Assembly: GCF_003594915.1 (NCBI RefSeq)
Contig: NZ_QZCS01000003.1
Location: forward strand, 62,001-126,000
Length of the DNA stretch: 64,000 bases
Direction: 5' to 3'
Origin: Enterobacter chuandaensis
GTDB taxonomy: Bacteria > Pseudomonadota > Gammaproteobacteria > Enterobacterales > Enterobacteriaceae
Shown here: piece by piece, positions 10,271 to 21,124 of the stretch
How positions within the stretch are numbered: the first letter of the stretch is position 1
How the letters are laid out: each line of letters opens with the position of its first letter
Notes under the pieces: generated by a model
The model's database searches: none
Seen by the model: only the letters and a program-made list of their open reading frames with translations
What the model was told of the DNA's origin: nothing
Program-made: the position numbers and the translations under genes

Positions 10271-11545
10271 GTGGCAAAAAACATTCAAGCCATCCGCGGC
10301 ATGAACGATTACCTGCCTGGCGAAACCGCCATCTGGCAGCGCATTGAAGGCACGCTGAAGCAGGTGCTCGGCAGCTACGGTTACAGCGAAATCCGTTTGC
10401 CGATTGTAGAGCAGACCCCGTTATTCAAACGCGCGATCGGCGAAGTCACCGACGTGGTTGAAAAAGAGATGTATACCTTTGAGGACCGCAACGGCGACAG
10501 CCTGACCCTGCGTCCGGAAGGTACGGCGGGCTGCGTACGCGCCGGCATCGAACATGGTCTTCTGTACAATCAGGAGCAGCGCCTGTGGTATATCGGCCCG
10601 ATGTTCCGCCACGAACGTCCGCAGAAGGGTCGTTATCGCCAGTTCAACCAGCTGGGTGTGGAAGTTTTTGGTCTGCAAGGGCCAGACATCGACGCCGAAC
10701 TGATTATGCTGACGGCCCGCTGGTGGCGTGCGCTCGGCATCTCTGAGCACGTTTCGCTGGAACTGAACTCAATCGGTTCTCTGGCAGCGCGCGCTAACTA
10801 CCGTGATGCGCTGGTGGCGTTCCTGGAACAGCATAAAGAGAAGCTCGACGAAGACTGCAAGCGTCGCATGTACAGCAACCCGCTGCGTGTGCTGGATTCC
10901 AAAAATCCTGACGTCCAGGCGCTGTTAAATGATGCTCCTGCGTTGAGTGACTACCTGGACGACGATTCTCGCGAACACTTCGCGGGTCTCTGCAAGCTGC
11001 TTGAAGCGGCGGGCATCGCCTATACCGTGAACCAGCGTCTGGTGCGCGGTCTGGACTACTACAACCGTACCGTGTTTGAGTGGGTGACCACCAGCCTCGG
11101 TTCGCAGGGCACCGTGTGTGCTGGCGGTCGTTATGACGGTCTGGTTGAGCAACTTGGCGGTCGCGCAGCACCTGCTGTTGGCTTCGCGATGGGTCTTGAG
11201 CGACTTGTTTTGCTGGTTCAGGCAGTTAATCCGGAATTTAAAGCAGATTCCGTTGTCGATATATACCTGGTGGCTTCAGGCGCGGAAACGCAGTCTGCGG
11301 CAATGCAGCTTGCCGAACGCGTGCGCGATGCGCTGCCGGGCGTTAAGCTGATGACCAACCATGGCGGCGGCAACTTCAAAAAACAGTTTGCTCGTGCCGA
11401 TAAATGGGGCGCAAGTATTGCACTGGTGCTGGGCGAGTCCGAAGTGGCTAACGGCGAAGTGGTAGTAAAAGACCTGCGCTCTGGTGAGCAAACAACGGTA
11501 ACGCAGGACGGCGTTGCGGCGCACTTGCGCACTCTATTGGGCTAA
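10271..11545 (+). CDS. hisS: Histidyl-tRNA synthetase
   Basis: 424 residues from a GTG start, which gives the family N-terminus (V/M)[15 protein letters not shown] and the E. coli length; a longer in-frame extension to 10220 would run through the terminator. Class II synthetase: motif 2 ([17 protein letters not shown]), histidine-specific signatures [15 protein letters not shown] and GGRYDGLV, and a C-terminal anticodon-binding domain. It charges tRNA-His in the cytoplasm. yfgM follows after 13 bp, as in E. coli. Confidence 0.97.
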   Translation: MAKNIQAIRGMNDYLPGETAIWQRIEGTLKQVLGSYGYSEIRLPIVEQTPLFKRAIGEVTDVVEKEMYTFEDRNGDSLTLRPEGTAGCVRAGIEHGLLYNQEQRLWYIGPMFRHERPQKGRYRQFNQLGVEVFGLQGPDIDAELIMLTARWWRALGISEHVSLELNSIGSLAARANYRDALVAFLEQHKEKLDEDCKRRMYSNPLRVLDSKNPDVQALLNDAPALSDYLDDDSREHFAGLCKLLEAAGIAYTVNQRLVRGLDYYNRTVFEWVTTSLGSQGTVCAGGRYDGLVEQLGGRAAPAVGFAMGLERLVLLVQAVNPEFKADSVVDIYLVASGAETQSAAMQLAERVRDALPGVKLMTNHGGGNFKKQFARADKWGASIALVLGESEVANGEVVVKDLRSGEQTTVTQDGVAAHLRTLLG

Positions 11546-11558
11546 GGAGAAAGACGGC

Positions 11559-12179
11559 GTGGAAATGTACGAGAACGAACACGATCAGGTCGACGCGATT
11601 AAACGCTTCTTTGCTGAAAACGGCAAAGCGCTGGTTGTTGGGGTTATTTTAGGTGTGGGTGCGCTGGTGGGCTGGCGTTACTGGAACAACCATCAGGCGG
11701 ATTCCGCGCGCGGCGCGTCCCTGTCGTATGAAAATACCGTTAGCGCGATTCGTGCCGACCAGCCGCAAACGCTGGCTGCGGCAGAGAAATTTGCGGCTGA
11801 CAACAAAAACACCTACGGTGCACTGGCTGCGCTGGAAGTGGCTCAGCAGTACGTGGATAAAAACGAACTGGATAAAGCCGTTGCTCAGCTCTCTCAGGGC
11901 CTTGCTGCCGCAAGCGATGAAAACCTGAAAGCGGTGATCAATCTGCGCCTGGCACGAATTCAGGTTCAGCAGAAAAAAGCGGATGACGCGCTGAAAACGC
12001 TCGATACCATCAAAGGCGAAGGTTTTGCTGCCATCGTTGCCGATTTGCGCGGTGAAGCACTGCTGAGCAAAGGTGACAAAGCGGGCGCGCGTAAAGCGTG
12101 GCAAGCTGGCGTAGAGAGCAAAGCGTCACCTGCGCTGAGCGAAATGATGCAGATGAAAATAAATAATTTGTCCGTCTGA
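11559..12179 (+). CDS. yfgM: Ancillary SecYEG translocon subunit YfgM
   Basis: 206 residues from a GTG start preceded by AAGGAGA, matching E. coli YfgM in length. One transmembrane helix near residues 22-42 (ALVVGVILGVGALVGWRYW) is followed by a periplasmic TPR-like domain (Tetratricopeptide_9/PF09976). In E. coli it bridges SecYEG with the chaperone PpiD and feeds the Rcs response. The hisS-yfgM-bamB arrangement is conserved; bamB begins 10 bp later. Confidence 0.93.
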   Translation: MEMYENEHDQVDAIKRFFAENGKALVVGVILGVGALVGWRYWNNHQADSARGASLSYENTVSAIRADQPQTLAAAEKFAADNKNTYGALAALEVAQQYVDKNELDKAVAQLSQGLAAASDENLKAVINLRLARIQVQQKKADDALKTLDTIKGEGFAAIVADLRGEALLSKGDKAGARKAWQAGVESKASPALSEMMQMKINNLSV

Positions 12180-12189
12180 GAGGGACCCG

Positions 12190-13368
12190 ATGCAATTGCG
12201 TAAATTACTTCTGCCAGGACTGCTTTCTGTTACGTTATTGAGTGGTTGTTCACTGTTCAGTGGCGAAGAAGACGTTGTGAAAATGTCCCCACTGCCGACG
12301 GTTGAAAACCAGTTTACCCCTTCCACCGCGTGGGATGTCTCCGTGGGCAGTGGGATTGGTGATTTCTATTCCAACCTTCATCCGGCGTATGCAGACAGCG
12401 TTGTCTATGCCGCTGACCGCAAAGGTACCGTGAAAGCGGTGAACGCCGATGACGGGAAAGAAGTCTGGTCCGTTAACCTGGCGGAAAAAGACGGCTGGTT
12501 CTCCCGTAAACCTGCACTGCTGTCTGGCGGTCTGACCGTTTCCGGCGGTCACGTCTATGTGGGCAGCGAAAAAGCGCAGGTGTATGCGCTGAACAGCAGC
12601 GACGGCTCCATTGCCTGGCAAACAACCGTGGCCGGTGAGTCTCTGTCTCGCCCGGTGGTGAGCGACGGTCTGGTGCTGATTCATACCAGTAACGGCCAGT
12701 TGCAGGCGCTGAACGAAGCGGACGGTCTGGTAAAATGGACCGTGAACCTGGATATGCCTGCGCTCTCTCTGCGCGGTGAATCCGCACCTGCGACCGCCTT
12801 TGGCGCTGCTATTGTGGGCGGTGACAACGGCCGCGTGAGCGCCGTGCTGATGCAGCAGGGCCAGATGATCTGGCAGCAGCGCATCTCTCAGGCGACTGGC
12901 TCCACGGAAATTGATCGTCTGAGCGATGTGGACACTACCCCGGTCATCGTTGACGGTGTGGTTTACGCGCTGGCCTATAACGGCAACCTGACCGCGCTGG
13001 ATCTGCGCAGCGGCCAGATCATGTGGAAACGTGAGCTGGGCTCTGTGAATGATTTCATCGTCGACGGCAACCGCATCTATATGGTTGACCAGAACGACCG
13101 CCTGCTGGCGCTGAGCACTGAAGGCGGCGTGACGCTGTGGACGCAAAGCGATCTGCTGCACCGTCTGCTGACCGCGCCAGTGCTGTACAACGGTAGCCTG
13201 GTGGTTGGCGACAGCGAAGGGTATATGCACTGGATCGATCCGGAGAACGGTCGCTTTGTTGCACAGCAAAAAGTCGACAGCTCTGGTTTCCTGACCGACC
13301 CGGTTGTGGCTGACGGCAAACTGCTGATTCAGGCAAAAGACGGCACGCTGTACGCGATCACGCGTTAA
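12190..13368 (+). CDS. bamB: Outer membrane assembly lipoprotein BamB
   Basis: 392 residues, the E. coli length. It has a signal peptide with lipobox LSGC (lipidated C20) and an eight-bladed beta-propeller of PQQ-type repeats seen as recurrent units such as VYAADRKGTVKAVNADDGKEVW. As part of the BAM complex with BamA, C, D and E it helps fold beta-barrel proteins into the outer membrane. A strong hairpin follows the gene. Confidence 0.97.
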   Translation: MQLRKLLLPGLLSVTLLSGCSLFSGEEDVVKMSPLPTVENQFTPSTAWDVSVGSGIGDFYSNLHPAYADSVVYAADRKGTVKAVNADDGKEVWSVNLAEKDGWFSRKPALLSGGLTVSGGHVYVGSEKAQVYALNSSDGSIAWQTTVAGESLSRPVVSDGLVLIHTSNGQLQALNEADGLVKWTVNLDMPALSLRGESAPATAFGAAIVGGDNGRVSAVLMQQGQMIWQQRISQATGSTEIDRLSDVDTTPVIVDGVVYALAYNGNLTALDLRSGQIMWKRELGSVNDFIVDGNRIYMVDQNDRLLALSTEGGVTLWTQSDLLHRLLTAPVLYNGSLVVGDSEGYMHWIDPENGRFVAQQKVDSSGFLTDPVVADGKLLIQAKDGTLYAITR

Positions 13369-13391
13369 TTACCCGGCGGTTGTAGTATACT

Positions 13392-13424
13392 AAACGGCTC
13401 CTGTTCATTCAGGAGCCGTTTTGA
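13392..13424 (+). terminator. Terminator between bamB and der
   Basis: A perfect 12-bp stem (AAACGGCTCCTG at 13392-13403 with its complement at 13410-13421), 6-nt loop and a TTTT tail. The stem is strong and the T-tract short. Confidence 0.75.
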
Positions 13425-13480
13425 CATTTTTAAAAACGCCGCGAAAGCGACGTTTATTTGAATTTTATGAGGCTTCAAAC

Positions 13481-14956
13481 ATGGTACCTGTGGTCGCGCT
13501 TGTCGGGCGCCCTAACGTTGGAAAATCCACTCTTTTTAACCGTTTAACACGCACCCGTGATGCGCTGGTTGCGGATTTCCCGGGGCTGACGCGTGACCGT
13601 AAGTACGGTCGTGCAGAGGTGGAAGGACGCGAGTTCATCTGTATCGATACCGGCGGTATTGACGGCACAGAAGACGGCGTAGAAACCCGCATGGCGGAAC
13701 AGTCGCTGCTGGCGATTGAAGAAGCGGATGTGGTGCTGTTCATGGTGGATGCGCGCGCTGGCCTTATGCCGGCGGACTCCGCAATCGCCAAACACCTGCG
13801 TTCACGCGAAAAGCCGACCTTCCTGGTGGCGAACAAAACTGACGGTATCGATGCCGATCAGGCCGTCGCGGATTTCTGGTCTCTGGGTCTCGGTGAAATC
13901 TACCCGATTGCCGCATCACATGGTCGTGGCGTGACCAGCCTGCTGGAAACCGTTCTGCTGCCGTGGGTTGACGAAGTGAATCCGCCGGAAGAAGTGGACG
14001 AAGACGCTGAATACTGGGCGCAGTTCGAAGACGGTGAAGAGGGCGAAGAAGAAGAGCCTGAGGACGACTTCAACCCGCAGGATCTGCCGATCAAGCTGGC
14101 GATTGTCGGTCGTCCAAACGTAGGTAAGTCTACGCTTACTAACCGTATTCTGGGTGAAGAGCGCGTGGTCGTCTACGACATGCCGGGCACTACGCGTGAC
14201 AGCATCTACATCCCGATGCAGCGCGATGAACGTGAATACGTACTCATCGACACGGCGGGCGTGCGTAAGCGCGGAAAAATCACCGACGTGGTGGAAAAAT
14301 TCTCCGTTATCAAAACCCTGCAGGCGATCGAAGACGCCAACGTGGTGCTGCTGGTCATTGACGCGCGCGAAGGTATCTCCGATCAGGATCTCTCACTGCT
14401 CGGCTTTATCCTCAATAGTGGGCGCTCACTGGTCATCGTGGTCAACAAGTGGGACGGCCTGAGCAATGAAGTGCGCGAGCAGGTGAAAGAGACTCTGGAC
14501 TTCCGTCTGGGCTTTATCGATTTTGCCCGTGTGCACTTCATCTCGGCGCTGCACGGCAGCGGCGTGGGTAACCTGTTCGAATCCGTGCGTGAAGCGTATG
14601 ACAGCTCTACCCGTCGTCAAAGCACCGCCATGCTGACCCGCATCATGAATATGGCTGCGGAAGACCATCAGCCGCCGCTGGTGCGCGGTCGTCGCGTGAA
14701 GCTGAAATATGCCCACGCCGGTGGCTATAACCCGCCAATCGTAGTGATTCACGGCAACCAGGTGAAAGACCTGCCGGATTCCTACAAGCGCTACCTGATG
14801 AACTACTTCCGTAAATCGCTGGACGTGATGGGCACGCCTATCCGCATCCAGTTCAAGGAAGGGGAAAACCCGTTCGCCAACAAGCGCAACACCCTGACGC
14901 CAAACCAGATGCGTAAGCGTAAGCGTTTGATTAAGCACATTAAGAAAAGCAAATAA
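13481..14956 (+). CDS. der: Ribosome biogenesis GTPase Der (EngA)
   Basis: 491 residues from the ATG giving the family start [16 protein letters not shown]; a TTG 60 nt upstream overlaps the bamB terminator. Two tandem GTPase domains have P-loops GRPNVGKS at residues 9-16 and 210-217, joined by an acidic linker (about 165-200, [15 protein letters not shown]). A C-terminal KH-like domain ends in a basic tail. It acts in maturation of the 50S subunit. A strong terminator follows. Confidence 0.97.
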   Translation: MVPVVALVGRPNVGKSTLFNRLTRTRDALVADFPGLTRDRKYGRAEVEGREFICIDTGGIDGTEDGVETRMAEQSLLAIEEADVVLFMVDARAGLMPADSAIAKHLRSREKPTFLVANKTDGIDADQAVADFWSLGLGEIYPIAASHGRGVTSLLETVLLPWVDEVNPPEEVDEDAEYWAQFEDGEEGEEEEPEDDFNPQDLPIKLAIVGRPNVGKSTLTNRILGEERVVVYDMPGTTRDSIYIPMQRDEREYVLIDTAGVRKRGKITDVVEKFSVIKTLQAIEDANVVLLVIDAREGISDQDLSLLGFILNSGRSLVIVVNKWDGLSNEVREQVKETLDFRLGFIDFARVHFISALHGSGVGNLFESVREAYDSSTRRQSTAMLTRIMNMAAEDHQPPLVRGRRVKLKYAHAGGYNPPIVVIHGNQVKDLPDSYKRYLMNYFRKSLDVMGTPIRIQFKEGENPFANKRNTLTPNQMRKRKRLIKHIKKSK

Positions 14957-14973
14957 GCTTTGCCAGTTTCACG

Positions 14974-15003
14974 AAAGCCCGCGTTTATCGCGGGCTTTTT
15001 TTT
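14974..15003 (+). terminator. Rho-independent terminator after der
   Basis: A 10-bp stem AAAGCCCGCG/CGCGGGCTTT with loop TTTAT and eight T's. It is a textbook structure and insulates der from the transporter gene that follows. Confidence 0.9.
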
Positions 15004-15031
15004 GCCCAAATCATACCGCCGGTTCTCTCTG

Positions 15032-15047
15032 TGTGAAGTCAATCACT
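15032..15047 (+). promoter_or_regulatory. Candidate CRP site upstream of the POT transporter
   Basis: TGTGA-AGTCAA-TCACT matches the CRP consensus TGTGA-N6-TCACA at 9 of 10 positions. It lies about 210 bp before the transporter start, in a 300-bp spacer that otherwise shows no gene. No clear -35/-10 pair could be assigned between it and the start codon. Confidence 0.4.
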
Positions 15048-15256
15048 ATTCACTTTCAACCACGTTTAAATCTAAGAAAGTAGACAATCGTCGAATTTTC
15101 ATCTTAAAGTCCCTGGTTCGGTACTAGACAAAACTAGCGACTGGTTATCAAATGGTTAACTAACTTTTCGCCGCATGTAAAAAATCGGTCAGATACGTAA
15201 CTGGCCGGCGTACTTGCTGGTGTTTACAAGCACGACACATACCTTTCGGGAGAATT

Positions 15257-16801
15257 ATGCAATCCTCTGTTAATCAAAAAGAGAGCCGAACGTTCTTCGG
15301 CCACCCTTATCCGCTCGGTTCGCTGTTCTTTACCGAGATGTGGGAGCGTTTCTCGTTTTACGGCATCCGTCCGCTGCTGATCCTGTTTATGGCCGCCACC
15401 GTCTATGACGGCGGGATGGGCCTGGCGCGTGAAAACGCCTCGGCGATTGTCGGTATCTTTGCTGGCACCATGTACCTGGCTGCGCTGCCGGGCGGCTGGC
15501 TGGCGGATAACTGGCTTGGCCAGCAGAGGGCCGTCTGGTACGGTTCGATCCTGATTGCGCTCGGTCACCTGTCGATCGCGCTGTCGGCCATTATGGGCAA
15601 TAACCTGTTCTTTATCGGTCTGATGTTCATCGTGCTTGGTTCTGGTCTGTTCAAAACCTGTATCTCGGTGATGGTCGGTACCTTGTACAAAAAAGGCGAT
15701 GCGCGTCGTGACGGCGGTTTCTCGCTGTTCTATATGGGTATCAACATGGGCTCGTTCATTGCTCCGCTGATTTCCGGCTGGCTGATTAAAACCCACGGCT
15801 GGCACTGGGGCTTTGGTATTGGCGGCATCGGGATGCTGGTGGCGCTGATTATCTTCCGCGTATTTGCGGTTCCGGCGATGAAGCGCTACGACAGCGAAGT
15901 CGGCCTCGATTCCACCTGGAACAGCCCGGTGGTGAAGCGCAACGGCGTGGGCGTCTGGCTGCTCGCGCTGGCGGCAGGCGTGGCAACGCTCGTGACGCTG
16001 ATTGCGCAGGGCGTGATCGTCATTAACCCGGTCGCGGTAGCCAGCGTACTGGTGTATGTGATTGCGGCCTCCGTTGCCCTCTACTTTATCTACCTGTTCA
16101 TTTTCGCGGGCCTGAACCGGAAAGAACGCGCCAGGCTGCTGGTCTGCTTTATTCTGCTGGTCTCCGCCGCGTTCTTCTGGTCCGCGTTTGAGCAGAAGCC
16201 AACCTCGTTCAACCTGTTTGCCAACGACTACACTAACCGCATGATCGGTGATTTCGAGATCCCGGCGGTGTGGTTCCAGTCAATCAACGCCTTGTTCATC
16301 ATCCTGCTGGCCCCGGTGTTCAGCTGGGCATGGCCGAAGCTGGCGAGTATGAACATTCGCCCGAGCAGCATCACCAAATTTGTTATCGGCATTCTGTGCG
16401 CGGCCGCGGGCTTTGGCCTGATGATGCTGGCGGCACAAAACGTGCTGAGCAACGGTGGGGCGGGCGTATCGCCGTTCTGGCTGGTGGGCAGTATCTTAAT
16501 GCTGACGCTCGGTGAACTGTGCCTGAGCCCGATCGGTCTGGCGACCATGACCCTGCTGGCACCTGAAAGAATGCGCGGCCAGATGATGGGGCTGTGGTTC
16601 TGCGCCAGCGCACTGGGTAACCTGGCCGCAGGCCTGATTGGTGGCCACGTGAAGGCCGATCAGCTGGATATGTTGCCGGATCTCTTTGCCCGCTGCTCCA
16701 TCGCGCTGCTGATTTGTGCCGCAGTGCTGATCGTCTTCATTGTTCCGGTGCGCCGCATGCTGGAAAATGCGCAAACTAAACCGGCAGCTAACGCCTCATA
16801 A
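15257..16801 (+). CDS. POT/PTR-family peptide:proton symporter
   Basis: 514 residues, about 12-14 hydrophobic segments. The POT signature ExxERF occurs as EMWERF (residues 27-32) in the first helix, and there is a FYxxINxGS-like motif (FYMGINMGSF). The family imports di- and tripeptides with protons; some members take up nitrate, histidine or other small compounds. It differs clearly from E. coli DtpA/DtpB and has no counterpart between der and yfgJ in E. coli, so this is an accessory gene. Its partner is the oxidoreductase 58 bp downstream. A GGGAGA ribosome-binding site precedes the ATG. The substrate is unknown. Confidence 0.85.
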   Translation: MQSSVNQKESRTFFGHPYPLGSLFFTEMWERFSFYGIRPLLILFMAATVYDGGMGLARENASAIVGIFAGTMYLAALPGGWLADNWLGQQRAVWYGSILIALGHLSIALSAIMGNNLFFIGLMFIVLGSGLFKTCISVMVGTLYKKGDARRDGGFSLFYMGINMGSFIAPLISGWLIKTHGWHWGFGIGGIGMLVALIIFRVFAVPAMKRYDSEVGLDSTWNSPVVKRNGVGVWLLALAAGVATLVTLIAQGVIVINPVAVASVLVYVIAASVALYFIYLFIFAGLNRKERARLLVCFILLVSAAFFWSAFEQKPTSFNLFANDYTNRMIGDFEIPAVWFQSINALFIILLAPVFSWAWPKLASMNIRPSSITKFVIGILCAAAGFGLMMLAAQNVLSNGGAGVSPFWLVGSILMLTLGELCLSPIGLATMTLLAPERMRGQMMGLWFCASALGNLAAGLIGGHVKADQLDMLPDLFARCSIALLICAAVLIVFIVPVRRMLENAQTKPAANAS

Positions 16802-16810
16802 ACCTCGATC

Positions 16811-16838
16811 TTGCCGGGGCGGCGTTATGCCCCGGCAA
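16811..16838. repeat. REP-like palindrome between the POT gene and the oxidoreductase
   Basis: A perfect 10-bp inverted repeat TTGCCGGGGC/GCCCCGGCAA with an 8-nt loop GGCGTTAT. Base composition and layout resemble enterobacterial REP units. It may also weaken read-through from the transporter into the downstream gene. Confidence 0.6.
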
Positions 16839-16859
16839 TTTATTCGACGAGGTAAGAAC

Positions 16860-17894
16860 ATGCTGTTAGGGTTTGTTGGTCTTGGCGCAGTCGTTGAAAC
16901 AGCTTACCTGCCCGCAATACGAAAATGCTCTGATAATCTCCCTCACTGTCTGGGTTTTGATATCCAGCCCGTAAAACAGCCGGAGGGCGTAACGCGCTGT
17001 GCCACACTGGCTGAACTCCTCTCCCATCCGCTTGATACTCTGTTTATTACCACGGCGTCACTGCACCATCTTGAGGTGCTTGAGCTGGCGATTGCCTCGC
17101 CGATCCCACGGATTGTAGTTGAAAAACCGATTGTCGCCACGCTTCCTCAAATCGAAAAACTCAACGCGCTGCTGGCAATGCCCGGTGTCGCATCCCGCGT
17201 GCTGGCGCTTGACCACTGGATGGCGCGCATGGAAACGGTGAAGCAGTCGCTGGTTGACCATGTTTCTGACATCGCCAGAATCGAGGGCTTTTTGCAGGAG
17301 CCGAGCGGATATAACGCCGCAGGGGAACCCATCGCGCTCAATTTCGCTACCGGAGAACCGGACAGGCGAACGCTTCGCCACCCTGATGGCGTGATTCTGG
17401 ATATCGGTACGCACGTGCTGGCGATGCTGCGTGAAACGGTGCGTTATCTGGACGGTCAGGACGATATGACGTTGCAGGTGGTTACGGCAAAAGACCGCCT
17501 GGGTCGCGATATCGCCAAGGGCGACCTGACCACGGCGGAAGGCGAGGCGCACTTGCAGGGAAGCATCAGCGGCGTGCCGGTGGATATCTGGCTTAACAAA
17601 TACGCGGGACCTGCGGGCGGGCAAAAGGGCCTGCGGCTCTATTTACGCGACGAGCGCATTATCAACTACGACCGACGCGGCGCGGAAGATGTGCTGGAGC
17701 TCATTGAGGGCAAAGGTATTCAGCGCTGGCATATTCCCGGTACGATCTACGAGCACTGTCTTGCGGAGCATATTCTGGGGGCAAAAAGTCTCTTTGAACG
17801 GGATCCGCACGAGGTGAGCCGCACGACGCGCCGCAGGATCGAGGAAGTGACGCTGCTGCTGACCTTGCAGCAACAGTTACGTGGCCCGCACTGA
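16860..17894 (+). CDS. Gfo/Idh/MocA-family NAD(P)-dependent oxidoreductase
   Basis: 344 residues starting at the ATG preceded by GAGGTAAGAAC; a longer reading to 16740 would overlap the transporter and the palindrome. The N-terminal Rossmann motif is GFVGLGAVVETA, the family EKP motif occurs as VVEKPIV, and the C-terminal half has the usual open beta-sheet. Members oxidise or reduce sugars, inositols and sugar-like acids; the substrate here is not deducible. It follows the POT symporter on the same strand and probably shares its transcript. It is not part of the iol locus 12 kb away and is dissimilar to both dehydrogenases there. Confidence 0.8.
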   Translation: MLLGFVGLGAVVETAYLPAIRKCSDNLPHCLGFDIQPVKQPEGVTRCATLAELLSHPLDTLFITTASLHHLEVLELAIASPIPRIVVEKPIVATLPQIEKLNALLAMPGVASRVLALDHWMARMETVKQSLVDHVSDIARIEGFLQEPSGYNAAGEPIALNFATGEPDRRTLRHPDGVILDIGTHVLAMLRETVRYLDGQDDMTLQVVTAKDRLGRDIAKGDLTTAEGEAHLQGSISGVPVDIWLNKYAGPAGGQKGLRLYLRDERIINYDRRGAEDVLELIEGKGIQRWHIPGTIYEHCLAEHILGAKSLFERDPHEVSRTTRRRIEEVTLLLTLQQQLRGPH

Positions 17895-17944
17895 ACGCGA
17901 CGTGGTAAAATTCTCACAGACCTGAACGCTTTGAAGGAGTCACC

Positions 17945-18166
17945 ATGACGATTACCTGCCCGGATTGCCAGGCGCCGCTGGAGCCCCTGAACGGGGTCGC
18001 GTACTGCGAAAATTGTAATAAAGATATCGCGCTCGACGCCCGCTGCCCGGAGTGTCATCAGCCACTCCAGGTATTAAAAGCCTGCGGTGCGGTGGACTAT
18101 TTCTGCCAGAACGGCCACGGTCTTATCTCTAAAAAACGCGTGGAGTTTGTTCGGGCCAAAGGCTAA
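17945..18166 (+). CDS. yfgJ: Zinc-ribbon protein YfgJ
   Basis: 73 residues with several CxxC knuckles (CPDC, CENC, CPEC). The C-terminal half (QPLQVLKACGAVDYFCQNGHGLISKKRVEFV) is almost unchanged from E. coli YfgJ. The family (DUF1407/PF07191) has no assigned function. An AGGAGT ribosome-binding site precedes the ATG. In E. coli yfgJ lies between der and xseA; here two accessory genes lie on each side. Its stop codon overlaps that of the convergent emfourin gene by four bases. Confidence 0.92.
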   Translation: MTITCPDCQAPLEPLNGVAYCENCNKDIALDARCPECHQPLQVLKACGAVDYFCQNGHGLISKKRVEFVRAKG

Positions 18167-18513
18167 TCGCACACGCAGCCTTCGCCTTTCTGCCACAGCT
18201 CGACCAGCGACTCGGGCGCTTCCTGCTCGGGTACCAGCACGATGATATCGGCGTAGTGCGCCTGATTCTGGCCGGTCCAGATAATCTGGATGCGGAAATA
18301 GCGCTGGTCACCGCTGCCTGGGGAAGAGGCTTGACCGGGCGGCTGGCCGCGCGGAAAAGCCTGCTCCAGGATGCTCACCAGACGCTGGCGCTGGGCCTCA
18401 TTAAGCGAAGAGAGCGCGATGGTACGCTGGCCGCTCAGCTTAGGGATAAAAGCGACGCCGCCTTCCCGGGCCAGCTCAACCACGGCGTCATCCGTCAGTT
18501 CCGGAACCTGCAT
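18163..18513 (-). CDS. Emfourin-type inhibitor of protealysin-like M4 protease
   Basis: 116 residues without a signal peptide, beginning MQVPELTDDAVVELAREGG. Length, sequence character (LSGQRTIALSSLNEAQRQRLVSIL) and position directly after an M4 protease gene match emfourin (M4in) described from Serratia proteamaculans, a slow tight-binding inhibitor of protealysin. The ATG abuts the protease stop codon with no intervening base, so translation is probably coupled. The C-terminal KGEGCVCD with two cysteines is unusual for a cytoplasmic inhibitor. Function is inferred from family and context. Confidence 0.85.
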   Translation of the reverse strand: MQVPELTDDAVVELAREGGVAFIPKLSGQRTIALSSLNEAQRQRLVSILEQAFPRGQPPGQASSPGSGDQRYFRIQIIWTGQNQAHYADIIVLVPEQEAPESLVELWQKGEGCVCD

Positions 18514-19533
18514 TTACAGCACTCCCACCTGTTCCCAGGCTTGTTTTATCGCCACCCCAACGTCGCTACCGGAGCGTTTCTCGCCGTGCGCTATCGTCAG
18601 TTTTGCGAAGGCATCAAAATCCGCATCCTGCGCCAGATTGCGATCGCAAACCGTGTCGTACCAGGCATAACCCGCTTTTTCCCAGGCGTAGCCACCGATC
18701 GCCGTTGCGGCCAGGTAAAATGCCCGATTAGGGATGCCGGAGTTAAGATGCACGCCGCCGTTATCCTCGCGCGTTTTGATGAAATCTTTCATGTGCGCGG
18801 GCTGCGGGTCTTTGCCGAGGAGGGGATCGTCGTAGGCGGTGCCGGGTTCAGACATCGAGCGCAGCCCTTTGCCGTTAATCCCTTTCGCCAGCAGCCCTTC
18901 ACCAATCAGCCAGTCTGCTTTATCGGCGGTTTGCTTCAGATGATACTGTTTCACCAGCGAGCCAAACACGTCAGACAGAGACTCGTTCAGCGCGCCCGAC
19001 TGTTCAAAATAGATCAGCCCGGCTTCGGTCTCGGTCACGCCGTGGCTCAGCTCATGCGCCACCACGTCGATGGCAATCGTAAAGCGGTTGAAGATTTCCC
19101 CGTCGCCGTCGCCGAATACCATCTGCTGACCGTTCCAGAAGGCGTTCTGATATTCCCGACCGTAATGCACGGTGCCGGTCAAAATAAGACCTTTATTATC
19201 GAGCGAATCACGCTGATATTCCTTCCAGAAGAAATCATGGGTAATACCCAAATAATCGTACGCCTCGTCCACCGCCACATCGCCGTTGGAAGGCTGGCCC
19301 TCATAGCGCACCTGGGTACCCGGTAGCTCCTGAGTTTGCTTCGCATCGTAAATATCACGCTCCAGCTGTCCGGCTTTATTGACGTGCGGCGCGGCGGGTT
19401 TGCCGGGCATGTGGGCCATCAGTGTCTGGACGTGGGTTAAGGTCTGACGGGCGCAGCGCTGCTGCGGCTCGGAACCGCTTTCGATAATACGACGAAGAAT
19501 ATAAGGGGGAATAACGCTATGAAGATGGGGCAT
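18514..19533 (-). CDS. Protealysin-like M4 metalloprotease
   Basis: 339 residues. A short N-terminal propeptide (about 1-50) carries the protealysin-type PPYILRRI motif; there is no signal peptide, in contrast to secreted thermolysins. The catalytic zinc site is HELSH at 160-164 with the third ligand E184 (NESLSD). Protealysin and its relative grimelysin cleave actin and OmpX in Serratia and influence host-cell invasion. An AAGGAGA ribosome-binding site precedes the ATG, 58 bp after the xseA stop. The pair with emfourin sits between yfgJ and xseA, where E. coli has no gene. Confidence 0.9.
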   Translation of the reverse strand: MPHLHSVIPPYILRRIIESGSEPQQRCARQTLTHVQTLMAHMPGKPAAPHVNKAGQLERDIYDAKQTQELPGTQVRYEGQPSNGDVAVDEAYDYLGITHDFFWKEYQRDSLDNKGLILTGTVHYGREYQNAFWNGQQMVFGDGDGEIFNRFTIAIDVVAHELSHGVTETEAGLIYFEQSGALNESLSDVFGSLVKQYHLKQTADKADWLIGEGLLAKGINGKGLRSMSEPGTAYDDPLLGKDPQPAHMKDFIKTREDNGGVHLNSGIPNRAFYLAATAIGGYAWEKAGYAWYDTVCDRNLAQDADFDAFAKLTIAHGEKRSGSDVGVAIKQAWEQVGVL

Positions 19534-19591
19534 GCTGCTCTCCTTATTAAAAAAGGGAATAGCAGCAGTATAGTAAGTAACCGGCGAAGAA

Positions 19592-20995
<1,404 letters not shown>

Positions 20996-21054
20996 TTATT
21001 CAGTCGATAGTAACCTGCTGAGAGGTGAGCGCAAGCATTTTTTTTAAAAAAGTG

Positions 21055-21083
21055 TGGATGCAATCGGTTACGCTCTGTATAAT
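21055..21083 (+). promoter_or_regulatory. guaBA promoter with overlapping PurR site
   Basis: A perfect TATAAT at 21078-21083 lies 17 bp after a poor -35 (TGGATG, 21055-21060), with a GC-rich discriminator after it (GCCACGG), typical of growth-rate and stringently controlled promoters. Between them, ATGCAATCGGTTACGC (21058-21073) resembles the PurR operator of the E. coli guaBA promoter. Repression by purines through PurR is therefore likely. Confidence 0.7.
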
Positions 21084-21124
21084 GCCACGGCAATATTTAA
21101 CCACCCAGGTCAGAGATATTGCCC

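Noticed and set aside
13421-13449. TTGACA at 13421 as a -35 box for der
   Set aside because: No acceptable -10 hexamer lies 16-18 bp downstream; the TTGACA arises from the tail of the bamB terminator.
16740-16859. Longer N-terminus for the Gfo/Idh oxidoreductase
   Set aside because: It would overlap the POT gene and read through a palindrome; the family start with its Rossmann motif fits the ATG at 16860.
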